64,000 bases of DNA from Spirosoma agri (lineage in GTDB: Bacteria > Bacteroidota > Bacteroidia > Cytophagales > Spirosomataceae): contig NZ_JAAGNZ010000004.1 of assembly GCF_010747415.1 (NCBI RefSeq), positions 62,001 to 126,000 of the forward strand, read 5' to 3'. The notes beneath the pieces were generated by a model. That model was not told the DNA's origin, searched no databases, and saw only the letters and a list, made by a program, of their open reading frames with translations. The position numbers were made by a program, and so were the translations under genes. This document shows, in pieces, positions 54,272 to 62,883 of this stretch (within the stretch, counting starts at the first letter, position 1; the number at the start of each line of letters is the position of its first letter).

Positions 54272-55672
54272 ATGGCCAACCGATTTTCCCGATACGCACA
54301 GGTACTAGCCTGGCTGGATCAGCACGTCATCAAACGACTCTATACCGAGCGTGTCCGCCGGGTCATTCTTCAGAGCATACCCTTCTGGGTGGCCTCACTA
54401 CTGACCGGATTGATCGCCGTGGGGTATGAGGAATTATTTGTCTGGGCGGAGCAGATTAGTTTTTCATGGATTCAGGCGCACCCGTACCTGACCTTTATCA
54501 CCACCCCCATCGCGTTTCTGGTTGCCTGGCTACTCGTTGCCAAATTAGCTCCAGCCGCTCGGGGAAGTGGCATTCCACAGGTCATGGCCGGCATAGAACT
54601 GTCGAATCCGACCACGCACGGCCGTACTAGCTATCTGCTGAGTCTTCGGGTAGCCATCGTCAAAGTGCTGAGTAGCGTTGTGTTGCTGATCGGTGGTGGG
54701 GTTATTGGTCGGGAGGGGCCGACCATTCAGATTTCAGCGGCTATTTTTCGGGCGATCAACCGGTTGCAACCGGCGGGGTGGCCACAACTCTCCCGGCAAA
54801 TTGCGCTGGTCACGGGCGGGGCGGCTGGACTGGCAGCCGCATTCAACACGCCACTGGGGGGCATTGTTTTTGTCGTTGAAGAGCTTACCCAGACGCACAT
54901 TACCCGCTTTCGAACCGCGGTTTTCACTGCCGTAATCATTGCCGGTATGACTGCGCAGGCCATTCAGGGGCCTTACCTGTATCTGGGCTTTCCTAAAGTC
55001 ACGGCTTCGACGGGTTGGTTTCTGGGCGTTCTTGTGCTGATTGCTATGCTCTGCGGTTTGGCGGGTGCCCTGTTTGCCAAGACCTTATTATGGGTCAATG
55101 CCTACCGGCAGCGATTTACTACGTGGCCTCAGAAAGTGGCCTGGGTAGCTGTTTGTGGGCTCCTGCTGGCCGGACTTGCTTTCTGGGTCGGCACGGAGGC
55201 AGTCGGCACCGGAAAACCCATCATCAACCGGCTGTTGTTTCAAAATGACCATGCAACGCCCTGGTATCTTTTTCCGGTGCGGTTTGCGGGGATGGCGCTC
55301 AGCTACAGCGGAGGAGCCGCCGGTGGTATTTTTGCAACATCGCTGAGCGCCGGGGCTATTCTCGGCGACGCACTTTCCCGGCTGATACAGGTTGCTCCCG
55401 GCGACACGAATCTGGTCATTCTGGTGAGCATGGTCAGCTTCCTGACCGGGGTCGTCCGCTCCCCGTTTACGGCGGCTATTCTGGTACTTGAGATGACGGA
55501 TCGGCACTCCGCAATTTTCCAGTTATTGCTGGGCGGTCTGATGGCGCAGGGAGCAGCCTCGCTGGTTGACCCCGTATCATTTTATGAGCATCTGAAAGCA
55601 GGATTTATTCGCGAAACGATGGCGCAGTCCACCCTTTCTGATCGAACCGCTAAACCAACAGCCGTCGAATGA
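54272..55672 (+). CDS. ClC-family chloride channel or Cl-/H+ antiporter
   Basis: A 466-residue membrane protein. The selectivity motifs are intact: GSGIPQVMAGIE (GSGIP), GREGPTIQIS (GREGP, with the gating glutamate) and a later GGAAGGIFATSL. The second glutamate region reads VFVVEELTQ, like the EE pair of antiporter-type ClC proteins, so Cl-/H+ exchange rather than passive conduction is likely. No CBS domains follow. Such proteins help with acid stress and anion homeostasis. The gene is divergent from the coiled-coil gene and shares its repeat-bearing promoter region. It is followed by a DUF389 gene 74 bp on. Confidence 0.94.
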   Translation: MANRFSRYAQVLAWLDQHVIKRLYTERVRRVILQSIPFWVASLLTGLIAVGYEELFVWAEQISFSWIQAHPYLTFITTPIAFLVAWLLVAKLAPAARGSGIPQVMAGIELSNPTTHGRTSYLLSLRVAIVKVLSSVVLLIGGGVIGREGPTIQISAAIFRAINRLQPAGWPQLSRQIALVTGGAAGLAAAFNTPLGGIVFVVEELTQTHITRFRTAVFTAVIIAGMTAQAIQGPYLYLGFPKVTASTGWFLGVLVLIAMLCGLAGALFAKTLLWVNAYRQRFTTWPQKVAWVAVCGLLLAGLAFWVGTEAVGTGKPIINRLLFQNDHATPWYLFPVRFAGMALSYSGGAAGGIFATSLSAGAILGDALSRLIQVAPGDTNLVILVSMVSFLTGVVRSPFTAAILVLEMTDRHSAIFQLLLGGLMAQGAASLVDPVSFYEHLKAGFIRETMAQSTLSDRTAKPTAVE

Positions 55673-55746
55673 AGTAACGTATATAGATTCCTGCTCGTCA
55701 AAAACTGTCTGGCATTAGTCCAATGCTCGTTTAGCCTGTTTCGATA

Positions 55747-57141
55747 ATGACTGCTACTGACCCCAAACCGCCACGGTCGAACCGGCCTAATCTGCTTACC
55801 CGCTTTAGTCAACTGATTCGTGAGCGTTTTAGCCTGGACGAAGATAAGGACGACGAAGCGGATGTCATACAGGCCATTAGTCGGGGAATCGAGTTTCGGG
55901 GCATTAACTTGTGGACGCTGATTTTTGCTATATTCATTGCTTCTATTGGCCTGAATATCAACTCACCAGCGGTCATTACCGGCGCTTTCCTGATTTCGCC
56001 TTTGATGGGGCCCATCATGGGGATCGGGATGGGTGTGGGTATCAATGACCTCGCCATGATCCAGCGGGCGCTGAAGAACATAAGTCTGGCAGCGTTCATT
56101 AGTTTATTGACCTCCACGCTCTACTTTTTCGTCAGCCCGTTACACCTGGCTCAATCTGAACTATTGGCCCGTACCTCGCCCACGGTCTGGGATGCCCTGG
56201 TCGCCTTTCTGGGTGGTCTGGCGGGCATTGTGGCCGGTTCACGGCGGGAGAAAGTGAGCAACGTTATTCCGGGTGTGGCGATTGCAACGGCCCTGATGCC
56301 CCCGTTGTGTACAGCAGGTTATGGACTGGCAACCGGTAATCTCTACTACTTTGCGGGGGCCTTTTACCTGTTCCTCATCAACGCGATATGCATCAGTATT
56401 GCTACCTTCCTAATTGTCCGATTCCTGGGGTATCACCAGAAACAGTACCCTACGCCCGAAGTCGAACGGCGGGTACGGAACACCATCTGGTTTGCCGTGT
56501 TCGTTGTGGTCATTCCCAGTAGCTACCTGGGCTATCAAATTGTTCGCAAAACCATCTTCGAAGAGTCGGCCCAGCGATTCGTTGCCGCCGAATGTGATTT
56601 CCAGTACCGGCAGGTCATTAGTTTCGCAGCCCACTTCAATCGGCGGCAGAGTACCCTGGAGCTGTCATTAGTCGGCGAGCCATTACCGAAGGATTCGATC
56701 GACCTACTGCGAACCAAAATGCCGGCCTACGGGCTGGGCGACGCGACGCTGGCGATCAAACAGGGTAATTTTAAAGACACGGAAATTGATGTCGATGCGC
56801 TGAAAAATACGGTAACCGATCAGGTGATTAAATACAGCCAGACATCCATCGCCCGCAAAGACCAAATCATTGATTCGCTACGCCGGTCTATTGATCGGTC
56901 ACAAACATCACGAATTCCGGTAGCTGATCTGCGGAATGAACTCAAGATACTCATGCCCGATGTGCAAACGTTCACGGCTGCCCAATCGCTGGTCATGAAC
57001 GCAACCAGTACAAAACCCGATACAGTCATGCTGGTATATGCCCGTTTTTCGCGTCGTCATACGACAGCCGAAAAACAACGGATCGAACGCTGGCTGCAAA
57101 GCCGAACGAAGAGCAAGAAAATAAAATTACTGGTTGAATAA
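55747..57141 (+). CDS. DUF389 membrane protein
   Basis: A 464-residue protein of the DUF389 family (TIGR00341-like). The N-terminal membrane part has five or six helices, including LIFAIFIASIGLNINSPAVI, GAFLISPLMGPIMGIGMGVG and FLGGLAGIVAGSRREKVSNV. That last run, with the SRREK loop and VIPGVAIATALMPPLCTAGY, is diagnostic for the family. A soluble C-terminal half of about 200 residues ends in a basic tail (KKIKLLVE). The function is not established. It may form one operon with the ClC gene, suggesting a shared role in ion homeostasis. Confidence 0.88.
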   Translation: MTATDPKPPRSNRPNLLTRFSQLIRERFSLDEDKDDEADVIQAISRGIEFRGINLWTLIFAIFIASIGLNINSPAVITGAFLISPLMGPIMGIGMGVGINDLAMIQRALKNISLAAFISLLTSTLYFFVSPLHLAQSELLARTSPTVWDALVAFLGGLAGIVAGSRREKVSNVIPGVAIATALMPPLCTAGYGLATGNLYYFAGAFYLFLINAICISIATFLIVRFLGYHQKQYPTPEVERRVRNTIWFAVFVVVIPSSYLGYQIVRKTIFEESAQRFVAAECDFQYRQVISFAAHFNRRQSTLELSLVGEPLPKDSIDLLRTKMPAYGLGDATLAIKQGNFKDTEIDVDALKNTVTDQVIKYSQTSIARKDQIIDSLRRSIDRSQTSRIPVADLRNELKILMPDVQTFTAAQSLVMNATSTKPDTVMLVYARFSRRHTTAEKQRIERWLQSRTKSKKIKLLVE

Positions 57142-57160
57142 CAGAATTGACACAGGGCCT

Positions 57161-57364
57161 TCAATGCCATAATGTAGGTATATCGACTAGCCACGCAATG
57201 AGCAACGTTAACAGGATCAGCGCACCGATCAGTAAAAGCAGCCAATCAGGTTTTCGGGGTCTGTCTTTATCCGGGCTCAACGGGTCGATTCGGGTCGACG
57301 GGGGGCTGGCTGATTCGGGCGGAGAGTAGGGTGTGTAGGGTTGACGTACGTTTTTAACAAGCAT
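57161..57364 (-). CDS. Small single-span membrane protein, 67 residues
   Basis: A proline- and serine-rich N-terminal half (RQPYTPYSPPESASPPSTRI) leads to one transmembrane helix (WLLLLIGALILLTLLIAWLV, about residues 41-60) and a short tail DIPTLWH. This is a plausible N-in or N-out small membrane protein. It is made credible by its context: it lies downstream of the two-component genes, and its upstream gap carries the same 11-bp repeats as the other regulon members. It might be a small regulator of the sensor kinase or a stress-response membrane peptide. No homolog is recognised. Confidence 0.65.
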   Translation of the reverse strand: MLVKNVRQPYTPYSPPESASPPSTRIDPLSPDKDRPRKPDWLLLLIGALILLTLLIAWLVDIPTLWH

Positions 57365-57425
57365 CGTATCGGTCGGTTACGTATCGGAATAGGAATTCTC
57401 AGGTAGCCAAAATTGCTCGTTACGG

Positions 57426-57464
57426 CTTAAGATTCGCTGACAAACTCCTTAGAATCTACTTAGA
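57426..57464 (-). promoter_or_regulatory. 11-bp repeats upstream of the 67-residue membrane protein gene
   Basis: CTTAAG at 57426, a degenerate unit at 57437 (CTGACA), and CTTAGA at 57448 and 57459 keep one 11-bp register. They lie between the kinase stop codon and the small gene, 62-100 bp upstream of its start codon. Confidence 0.68.
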
Positions 57465-57474
57465 AAAGCGATAG

Positions 57475-58839
57475 TTACCGGGGCAGCTCGATACTGAAAA
57501 TCGTTGGTTTACCCGGCGTGGACGTAACACTGATTTGCCCCCGATGGAGTCGAACGATACGCTCTACGAGTGACAATCCTACGCCATACCCACGCACATC
57601 GGCGGTCTGGCGGCTGCGATAGAAGGGTTCAAAAATATAGGGCAGGTCGGCGGTCGGAATGGCCTGACCGGTATTCTGAATCTGGACTTTCACGACGTCT
57701 TTGCTAAAGTCCATCTGCACCAGTGCCTGCCCATTGTCAGAAAATTTGCAGGCGTTTTCCGTCAGGTTTTTTAAGGCCGTAGCCAGCAGGGTCCGGTTAC
57801 CCTGCACAGCGAGCCGATCAGAATCATCGGGTAGTGCGCCGAGTTCTATGTTAATCTGATAACGAGGATGGGTCGCGATAACCTCGTCGCGAATATCCCA
57901 CATGATTTCGTCCATCCGCACGCTATCTGCCAGTAAGCTGGTTGCATCCTCCTGGTTGACCTGTGAGAGTTGCAGCAACTCGTGCGTCAACGCGACCAGA
58001 TCACCGACATCATCCAGCACAGACCGTATCGTTTGCCGGTAAGCCGCTGGTTCCCGCTGGTTTAGCAGGCTCACTTCCAGTTGCGAACTAATCTGAGTAA
58101 GGGGATTTTTCAACTCATGGGACACGTTAGCCACGAACATTCGCTGCAATCGAAATGACTCGGCCACCCGATCCAGCAGTCGATTGATCGTCGATGATAA
58201 CCGGCTGATCTCGTCATCCTCTTTGTTGATACGCAGCCGTTCATCCCGATTACGGGGGAAGATGGCGCTGACGGTCTGGTCGATCTGCTGCATGGGTTGC
58301 AGAGCATCGCCCGCAAAGAACCAGCCAGCGAAGGCCGTGATGCCCACGATCAGGCAAAACAAGCCAGTCAGTGACCAGATAAGCCGTCGTAGAAACTCAT
58401 CGCCATAAGTGTTTTCGGCGCTGGCCACCACCACATATTGACCAGACGCCGTCATGAACCGAATACCCGACAGGTAAAACCCATGCTGCCGGAAATCCTT
58501 TTTTTTATGTTGCCTGATATCAGCCAGTATAGCTTTCGACAGGGTTATCGGCCGGGTTTCATTCGCGATAAAAATGATCGAATCCCGGCTATCGAAAATT
58601 ATAATTTGCTGATTCGGTAGGTGGTCTTTCCGGATTCGGCCCAACTGCTGAATCAGTCGGGCATCCAGCCGATGTCGAATAAGCATGTCGCCCGTTGTGT
58701 TGGCTTTTCGGTCAAGTCGCCGGTAAAAGTCAGACGAAATGAAAAGCCAGCAGAACGCATAAATACTCACGAACGCCAGCAGTAAGATGCTGGACACCAA
58801 GCTTGTAAAACGTAAGGTTAGCCGTTTGCGAATCGTCAT
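57475..58839 (-). CDS. Sensor histidine kinase (HAMP, two transmembrane helices)
   Basis: A 454-residue membrane kinase. Helix 1 is LVSSILLLAFVSIYAFCWLF, a periplasmic sensor of about 120 residues follows, and helix 2 is LTGLFCLIVGITAFAGWFF. Then come a HAMP domain and the H-box FVANVSHELKNPLTQ (phosphoacceptor His), the N-box NLTENACKFSD and the G-box GYGVGLSLVERIV. ATG 58839 (MTIRKRLTLRF) is chosen; a longer frame to 58863 adds 8 residues. It follows its response regulator by 59 bp in the same operon, so the pair is cognate. The stimulus is unknown; the putative targets suggest envelope or osmotic stress. Confidence 0.95.
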   Translation of the reverse strand: MTIRKRLTLRFTSLVSSILLLAFVSIYAFCWLFISSDFYRRLDRKANTTGDMLIRHRLDARLIQQLGRIRKDHLPNQQIIIFDSRDSIIFIANETRPITLSKAILADIRQHKKKDFRQHGFYLSGIRFMTASGQYVVVASAENTYGDEFLRRLIWSLTGLFCLIVGITAFAGWFFAGDALQPMQQIDQTVSAIFPRNRDERLRINKEDDEISRLSSTINRLLDRVAESFRLQRMFVANVSHELKNPLTQISSQLEVSLLNQREPAAYRQTIRSVLDDVGDLVALTHELLQLSQVNQEDATSLLADSVRMDEIMWDIRDEVIATHPRYQINIELGALPDDSDRLAVQGNRTLLATALKNLTENACKFSDNGQALVQMDFSKDVVKVQIQNTGQAIPTADLPYIFEPFYRSRQTADVRGYGVGLSLVERIVRLHRGQISVTSTPGKPTIFSIELPR

Positions 58840-58898
58840 GACTGGACAAAGGAGTAAGGGCACAGGGTGCGTACAAATCGCCCGCTGCCCAACGCCCG

Positions 58899-59576
58899 TT
58901 ACTCTTCTTTGAACATATAACCCATACCGAAGTGGGTATGGATTAACTTTTTCGAAAAATCCCGATCGATCTTTTTACGCAGGTAGTTGATATAGACTTC
59001 CACGACGTTGGTGCCCGTATCGAAGTTAAGATCCCAGACGTGCTCGGCAATGGATGGCTTCGACAGTACGCGACCCTGATTGCGCATCAGAAACTCAAGC
59101 AGGGCAAATTCGCGGGCGGTCAGCTCAATTAACTGCCCATCGCGGGTAACGGTTTTGGCATCCAGATTCATTTCAACACCGCCATACCGTAACGTTTGAG
59201 CCGTCATGGACACCTGCGTACCCCGTTTGGTCAGGGACCGCACCCGAGCCAGCAGTTCGGCAAACTGAAAGGGTTTCGTCAGATACTGGTCCGCCCCGGC
59301 ATCGAAACCCATAATTTTATCGTCGGTTTCGCCCAGTGCGGTCAACATCAGAATGGGCGTCGTTATGCCTTCTGCCCGTAGCTGCCGACAGAGTTCATAC
59401 CCATTCAGCCCCGGCAGGATCAGATCCGTTATGATAGCCGCGTAATTAGTTTTGAGAGCCAGTCGTTTCGCGATAAGCCCATCGTACGCAATGTCAACCT
59501 CGAACTGACTCTCTTCCAATCCCTGCTGGATCGCCTGCAATGTCTTGGGTTCGTCTTCAACAACCAGGAGTTTCAT
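58899..59576 (-). CDS. OmpR-family response regulator
   Basis: A 225-residue two-domain regulator. The receiver domain has the acidic pair E7-D8 (VVEDEP), the phosphoacceptor D51 (IITDLIL), T79 and K101 (QYLTKPF). The C-terminal winged helix shows AREFALLEFLMRNQGRVLSKPSIAEHVWD and ends in the typical VEVYINYLRKKID wing. Regulators of this type bind direct repeats spaced 10-11 bp, exactly the arrangement found at five promoters in this block. It is first in the operon with the kinase. No such repeats were seen in its own upstream region, so autoregulation through this motif is not indicated. Confidence 0.96.
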   Translation of the reverse strand: MKLLVVEDEPKTLQAIQQGLEESQFEVDIAYDGLIAKRLALKTNYAAIITDLILPGLNGYELCRQLRAEGITTPILMLTALGETDDKIMGFDAGADQYLTKPFQFAELLARVRSLTKRGTQVSMTAQTLRYGGVEMNLDAKTVTRDGQLIELTAREFALLEFLMRNQGRVLSKPSIAEHVWDLNFDTGTNVVEVYINYLRKKIDRDFSKKLIHTHFGMGYMFKEE

Positions 59577-59835
59577 ACCGTACTGAAGAGAAAGGGTTTG
59601 TTGTCAAAAAAAGGGCAATCCGGCGGCAGAGCCTAACCAGAAAGTACGCTCCTTTTTACTGTAAACGAGTTTACGACGCTCATGTTCTCCGTAAATTCTA
59701 TGACCCAACGGCTGCCTATCACTGCTTTTCACCCTGCCAACCCTGAGCACTCAATTAGGGCGTCGCTCAGGGCGTTCAGGACTGGCTTTCTTGCGTACAG
59801 ACCACGATCACATATAGATAAAGACTGGTTTGCGT

Positions 59836-62052
59836 TTATACGGCAATCAGGGCTTCGCTCATTTGTCTCAACAGTGTTTCTACGTCCTGCTGGCGGGCCA
59901 GACGATACCGCGCGAATGAGGTACCCGGCCCAACTTTCATGGTGTAAGCCCAGTTTGGTAGCTGCCGAAACATGTCCTCATCGGTTGTGTCGTCGCCCAT
60001 ACTGACGATAAAATCGTATGGTTTTTGCTCCATAAGCGAGAGCGCTACAGTTCCTTTACTGTGCTGGGCGGGTTTAACTTCCACGACTTTGTTGCCCTGA
60101 ATAACCGTCAGTGGAATGGACGATGACACCTGACGCAGCTGCGTTGACAGATCAATGGCCTGCCCTTCCACATCCTCACTCCCGACCATCCGGTAATGCC
60201 AGGCAATCGCCGTTTCTTTTTGTTCAATGAACGATCCGGGAAAACGATCGACAAAGTAATTCATGATCGATCGAACCGGATCGACCCAATTGTCAGTCGA
60301 CAGATCGAGTCGTTCCCAGGGTTGGTCGGGCTTTTTCAGAAAGGCCCCGTGTTCAGCCACCAGGTGAACGGGAATGCCCGCGAAGGTTTTTTCCAGGAAG
60401 GCCCTGTTCCGACCGCTGATGACCACCACGTCACTGCTTTCGGCCAGGTTCACCAGTATAGTTTGTAGATCACCGGAAGGTCGGGCTTCGGCGGGATCAT
60501 TGACAATAGGTGCCAGCGTTCCGTCAAAATCAACCAGCAGCAATCGCTTGTGAGCGTCATTGAACGTGCTGATAAATGGCAGAATGGGCAGGTCGGTTTC
60601 TAAGTCGGTCGGGTTACTGATCATATCGTTGAGGGCGGTAAGGAAATCGTGACTCCATCGAAACACGTTGTGGTTTTGCAGGTGCTTCCGCATATGGATC
60701 AATCGCCGTTCCTGTTCAGCCAATGGCATGAGCAGTGCCTGATTGATGGCATCGGCCACCTCCTGGGTATCGGTTGGATTAATGATGAGGGCATCGCTCA
60801 ATTCCTGAGCGGCACCGGCTAATTCACTCAGGATCAATACGCCTTTGTGGTCCTGGCGGCTGGCTACGAACTCTTTGCAGACCAGGTTCATCCCATCCCG
60901 AACGGGGGTAATCAGGGCAATATCGCAGGCCGTATACAGGGCCATCAGTTCCGTGAAGGACAGCGACCGGTACGAATATACGATCGGTCGCCAGCCGATG
61001 GTGCCAAACAAACCGTTGATACGTCCGATCGTTTCTTCGATCTCCCGTTTAAGCTCCTGGTAATGACCGATTTTATCGCGTGACGGCACAATCGTCATGA
61101 CAAAGGTCACGTTGTCGTGCCAGTCTGGATGCTGAACCAGAAAACGCTCATAACCCAGCAACCGGGATGTGATCCCTTTGGTGTAATCGAGCCGATCCAC
61201 CGAAAAGATGATTTTGTTGTGTCGGAGCAGACTTTTGTACCGTTGCTGGGTCGCCAACACCTCGGCCTCCTGTCCACTTGTGTTGAATTTATTAAAGTCG
61301 ATACTGATGGGAAAATCCCGGACGCTGATGGAGCGGTCGGGAAGCACGATCCGTTGATTAATAACGGGCAGGGTCAGCACCTCCGCAACACTTTGTAGAA
61401 AATGCTGGACATAATCAGTCGTATGAAAACCAACGACATTGGCCCCCAGGATACCCTCAATGAGCGACTGCCGCCAGGTTCGGGGCAACAGTTTAATGAT
61501 TTCGTAGGTCGGGAAAGGAATGTGAAAAAAGTAGCCAATGCTGATAGCCGGCATAGCACGCCGGAGCAGATCGGGCAGTAACATCAGCTGGAAATCGTGA
61601 ATCCAGACGAGATCACCAGGCTCGATCAGAGCGGTCAGTTCATTCAGAAAAGAGGCATTGGCCTGTTTGTAGCAGTCGAAATCATGTTCGCTAAACGAGG
61701 CATAGGACGGAAAGTAGTGAAACAGCGGCCAGATCAGGTCGTTGCTGAATCCTTCGTAAAATCCCTTATGAACCGCGTCATCCATAAAAACCGGATGCGC
61801 AACAAACGTATCGTTTTCCAGCGTAGATGGGCTTACCTGCTGCAACGACGTATCGCCATGACCCACCCAGTGAATTTTTGTGACTGCCCCTTCCTGACTC
61901 TGCCCCATCTGTTCCGCCATCGACAGCACGGCCGAAACCAGTCCACCCGAATTCTGCTGAAGTAAGGGCCCCTCATTCGTTTGTTGAATGGAAAAAGGTA
62001 ACCGATACGAAACGATGAGCAATCGTTTAAACGAAGATTTAAACGTTTTCAT
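59836..62052 (-). CDS. Bifunctional trehalose-6-phosphate synthase/phosphatase (OtsA-OtsB fusion)
   Basis: A 738-residue fusion. The N-terminal GT20 domain (residues 1-480) has LVWIHDFQLMLLPDLLR, VGFHTTDYVQHFL, SVDRLDYTKGI and GMNLVCKEF, all OtsA hallmarks for UDP-glucose and glucose-6-phosphate binding. The C-terminal HAD phosphatase (about 500-738) has LLLVDFDGTLAPI (catalytic DxD) and SMGDDTTDEDMF. Together they convert UDP-glucose plus glucose-6-phosphate to trehalose, a compatible solute and stress protectant, in the cytoplasm. Four 11-bp repeats stand upstream, so synthesis is probably induced through the local two-component system. The fusion order is standard in Bacteroidota. Confidence 0.96.
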   Translation of the reverse strand: MKTFKSSFKRLLIVSYRLPFSIQQTNEGPLLQQNSGGLVSAVLSMAEQMGQSQEGAVTKIHWVGHGDTSLQQVSPSTLENDTFVAHPVFMDDAVHKGFYEGFSNDLIWPLFHYFPSYASFSEHDFDCYKQANASFLNELTALIEPGDLVWIHDFQLMLLPDLLRRAMPAISIGYFFHIPFPTYEIIKLLPRTWRQSLIEGILGANVVGFHTTDYVQHFLQSVAEVLTLPVINQRIVLPDRSISVRDFPISIDFNKFNTSGQEAEVLATQQRYKSLLRHNKIIFSVDRLDYTKGITSRLLGYERFLVQHPDWHDNVTFVMTIVPSRDKIGHYQELKREIEETIGRINGLFGTIGWRPIVYSYRSLSFTELMALYTACDIALITPVRDGMNLVCKEFVASRQDHKGVLILSELAGAAQELSDALIINPTDTQEVADAINQALLMPLAEQERRLIHMRKHLQNHNVFRWSHDFLTALNDMISNPTDLETDLPILPFISTFNDAHKRLLLVDFDGTLAPIVNDPAEARPSGDLQTILVNLAESSDVVVISGRNRAFLEKTFAGIPVHLVAEHGAFLKKPDQPWERLDLSTDNWVDPVRSIMNYFVDRFPGSFIEQKETAIAWHYRMVGSEDVEGQAIDLSTQLRQVSSSIPLTVIQGNKVVEVKPAQHSKGTVALSLMEQKPYDFIVSMGDDTTDEDMFRQLPNWAYTMKVGPGTSFARYRLARQQDVETLLRQMSEALIAV

Positions 62053-62107
62053 AATGTTGATGCGCTACTGAACGCTCAGTGTATTCTTGCAAGATAAGTA
62101 TCAACGG

Positions 62108-62146
62108 CTTAGAAGGGGCTTAAGCAACGATTAGAAATTCCTTAGA
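62108..62146 (-). promoter_or_regulatory. Four 11-bp direct repeats upstream of the trehalose gene
   Basis: Starts at 62108 (CTTAGA), 62119 (CTTAAG), 62130 (ATTAGA) and 62141 (CTTAGA) are all exactly 11 bp apart, 56-94 bp upstream of the start codon. This is the longest array in the window. A minus-strand TATCTTGC lies at about 62089-62096, a candidate -7 element. Confidence 0.75.
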
Positions 62147-62472
62147 AGTGCCTATGACTTGCCGGGTTCGGTTGATTGTCCGATGAACCCGCGTGGTAGG
62201 AACGAGATGTGATCTTCGTAGAGATAACCCTCGCTGTACGTCTTTCAACAGGCACTTTACTAGCCTATTCATCGGATCAGCAGCAGGCTGAACGTAAGTA
62301 CAGGGAGCGACAAACGATTGAATAATTATACAGTGTTAGGTTAAGTAATCTCAGATCGTGGCAACTAGTCATCTACATACAATGAGTATAGGCCAATACA
62401 TGCCAAAGCAGCAACTAGTCGCTAAAAAATAAGTCAACGTTATAAGAACAATAAAGCATATCTTGCTGTATG
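62147..62472. other. Gene-free stretch
   Basis: Between the trehalose regulatory repeats and the end of the next minus-strand gene. The right half is AT-rich; no gene or terminator with a T-run was recognised. Confidence 0.5.
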
Positions 62473-62871
62473 TCAGCCTTTAGACTCTATTTTTTTACAA
62501 TAAACACTATCAACATCAGGCTCGATGGACCGTTTAGTTCGGTCGATGTACACCTGTATTTCATGAAATAAGCTAGCTGGGTTTGTCCAGTCGGCTGGCC
62601 GGACGTGGAAGGGCTTGAGTACCCAGTGGAGATGCTCGAAAACAACCCGGTCGGCAAACTGTTTCTGATCGATTTGAATCTGATAGGCATCACCTGACTG
62701 ATTTAGTTTGGCCAACAGGGCCGGTTCAGCTGTTTCTAAGGAATGACGCCGTTTACGAATCGTGGATGGCCTATCGCTCGACATCGTGTGTGTATCCAGT
62801 AATAACCGCGCATATTCGGTTACGCTGTACCAGATTGTATGTTGATGGATAACGTAGCGAATGGGCTGCAT
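62473..62871 (-). CDS. Hypothetical protein, 132 residues
   Basis: Unrecognised. It begins MQPIRYVIHQHTIWYSVTEYARLLL without a signal peptide. A basic region follows (STIRKRRHSLETAE), and the C-terminal half holds FADRVVFEHLHWVLKPFHV and FHEIQVYIDRTKRSIEPDVD, an alpha/beta pattern. The protein is soluble and slightly basic, possibly nucleic-acid-binding. It is on the same strand as the broken VIT1 gene, 12 bp after its end, so they may once have formed an operon. No function is proposed. Confidence 0.62.
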   Translation of the reverse strand: MQPIRYVIHQHTIWYSVTEYARLLLDTHTMSSDRPSTIRKRRHSLETAEPALLAKLNQSGDAYQIQIDQKQFADRVVFEHLHWVLKPFHVRPADWTNPASLFHEIQVYIDRTKRSIEPDVDSVYCKKIESKG

Positions 62872-62883
62872 GTGACTGGTGCT

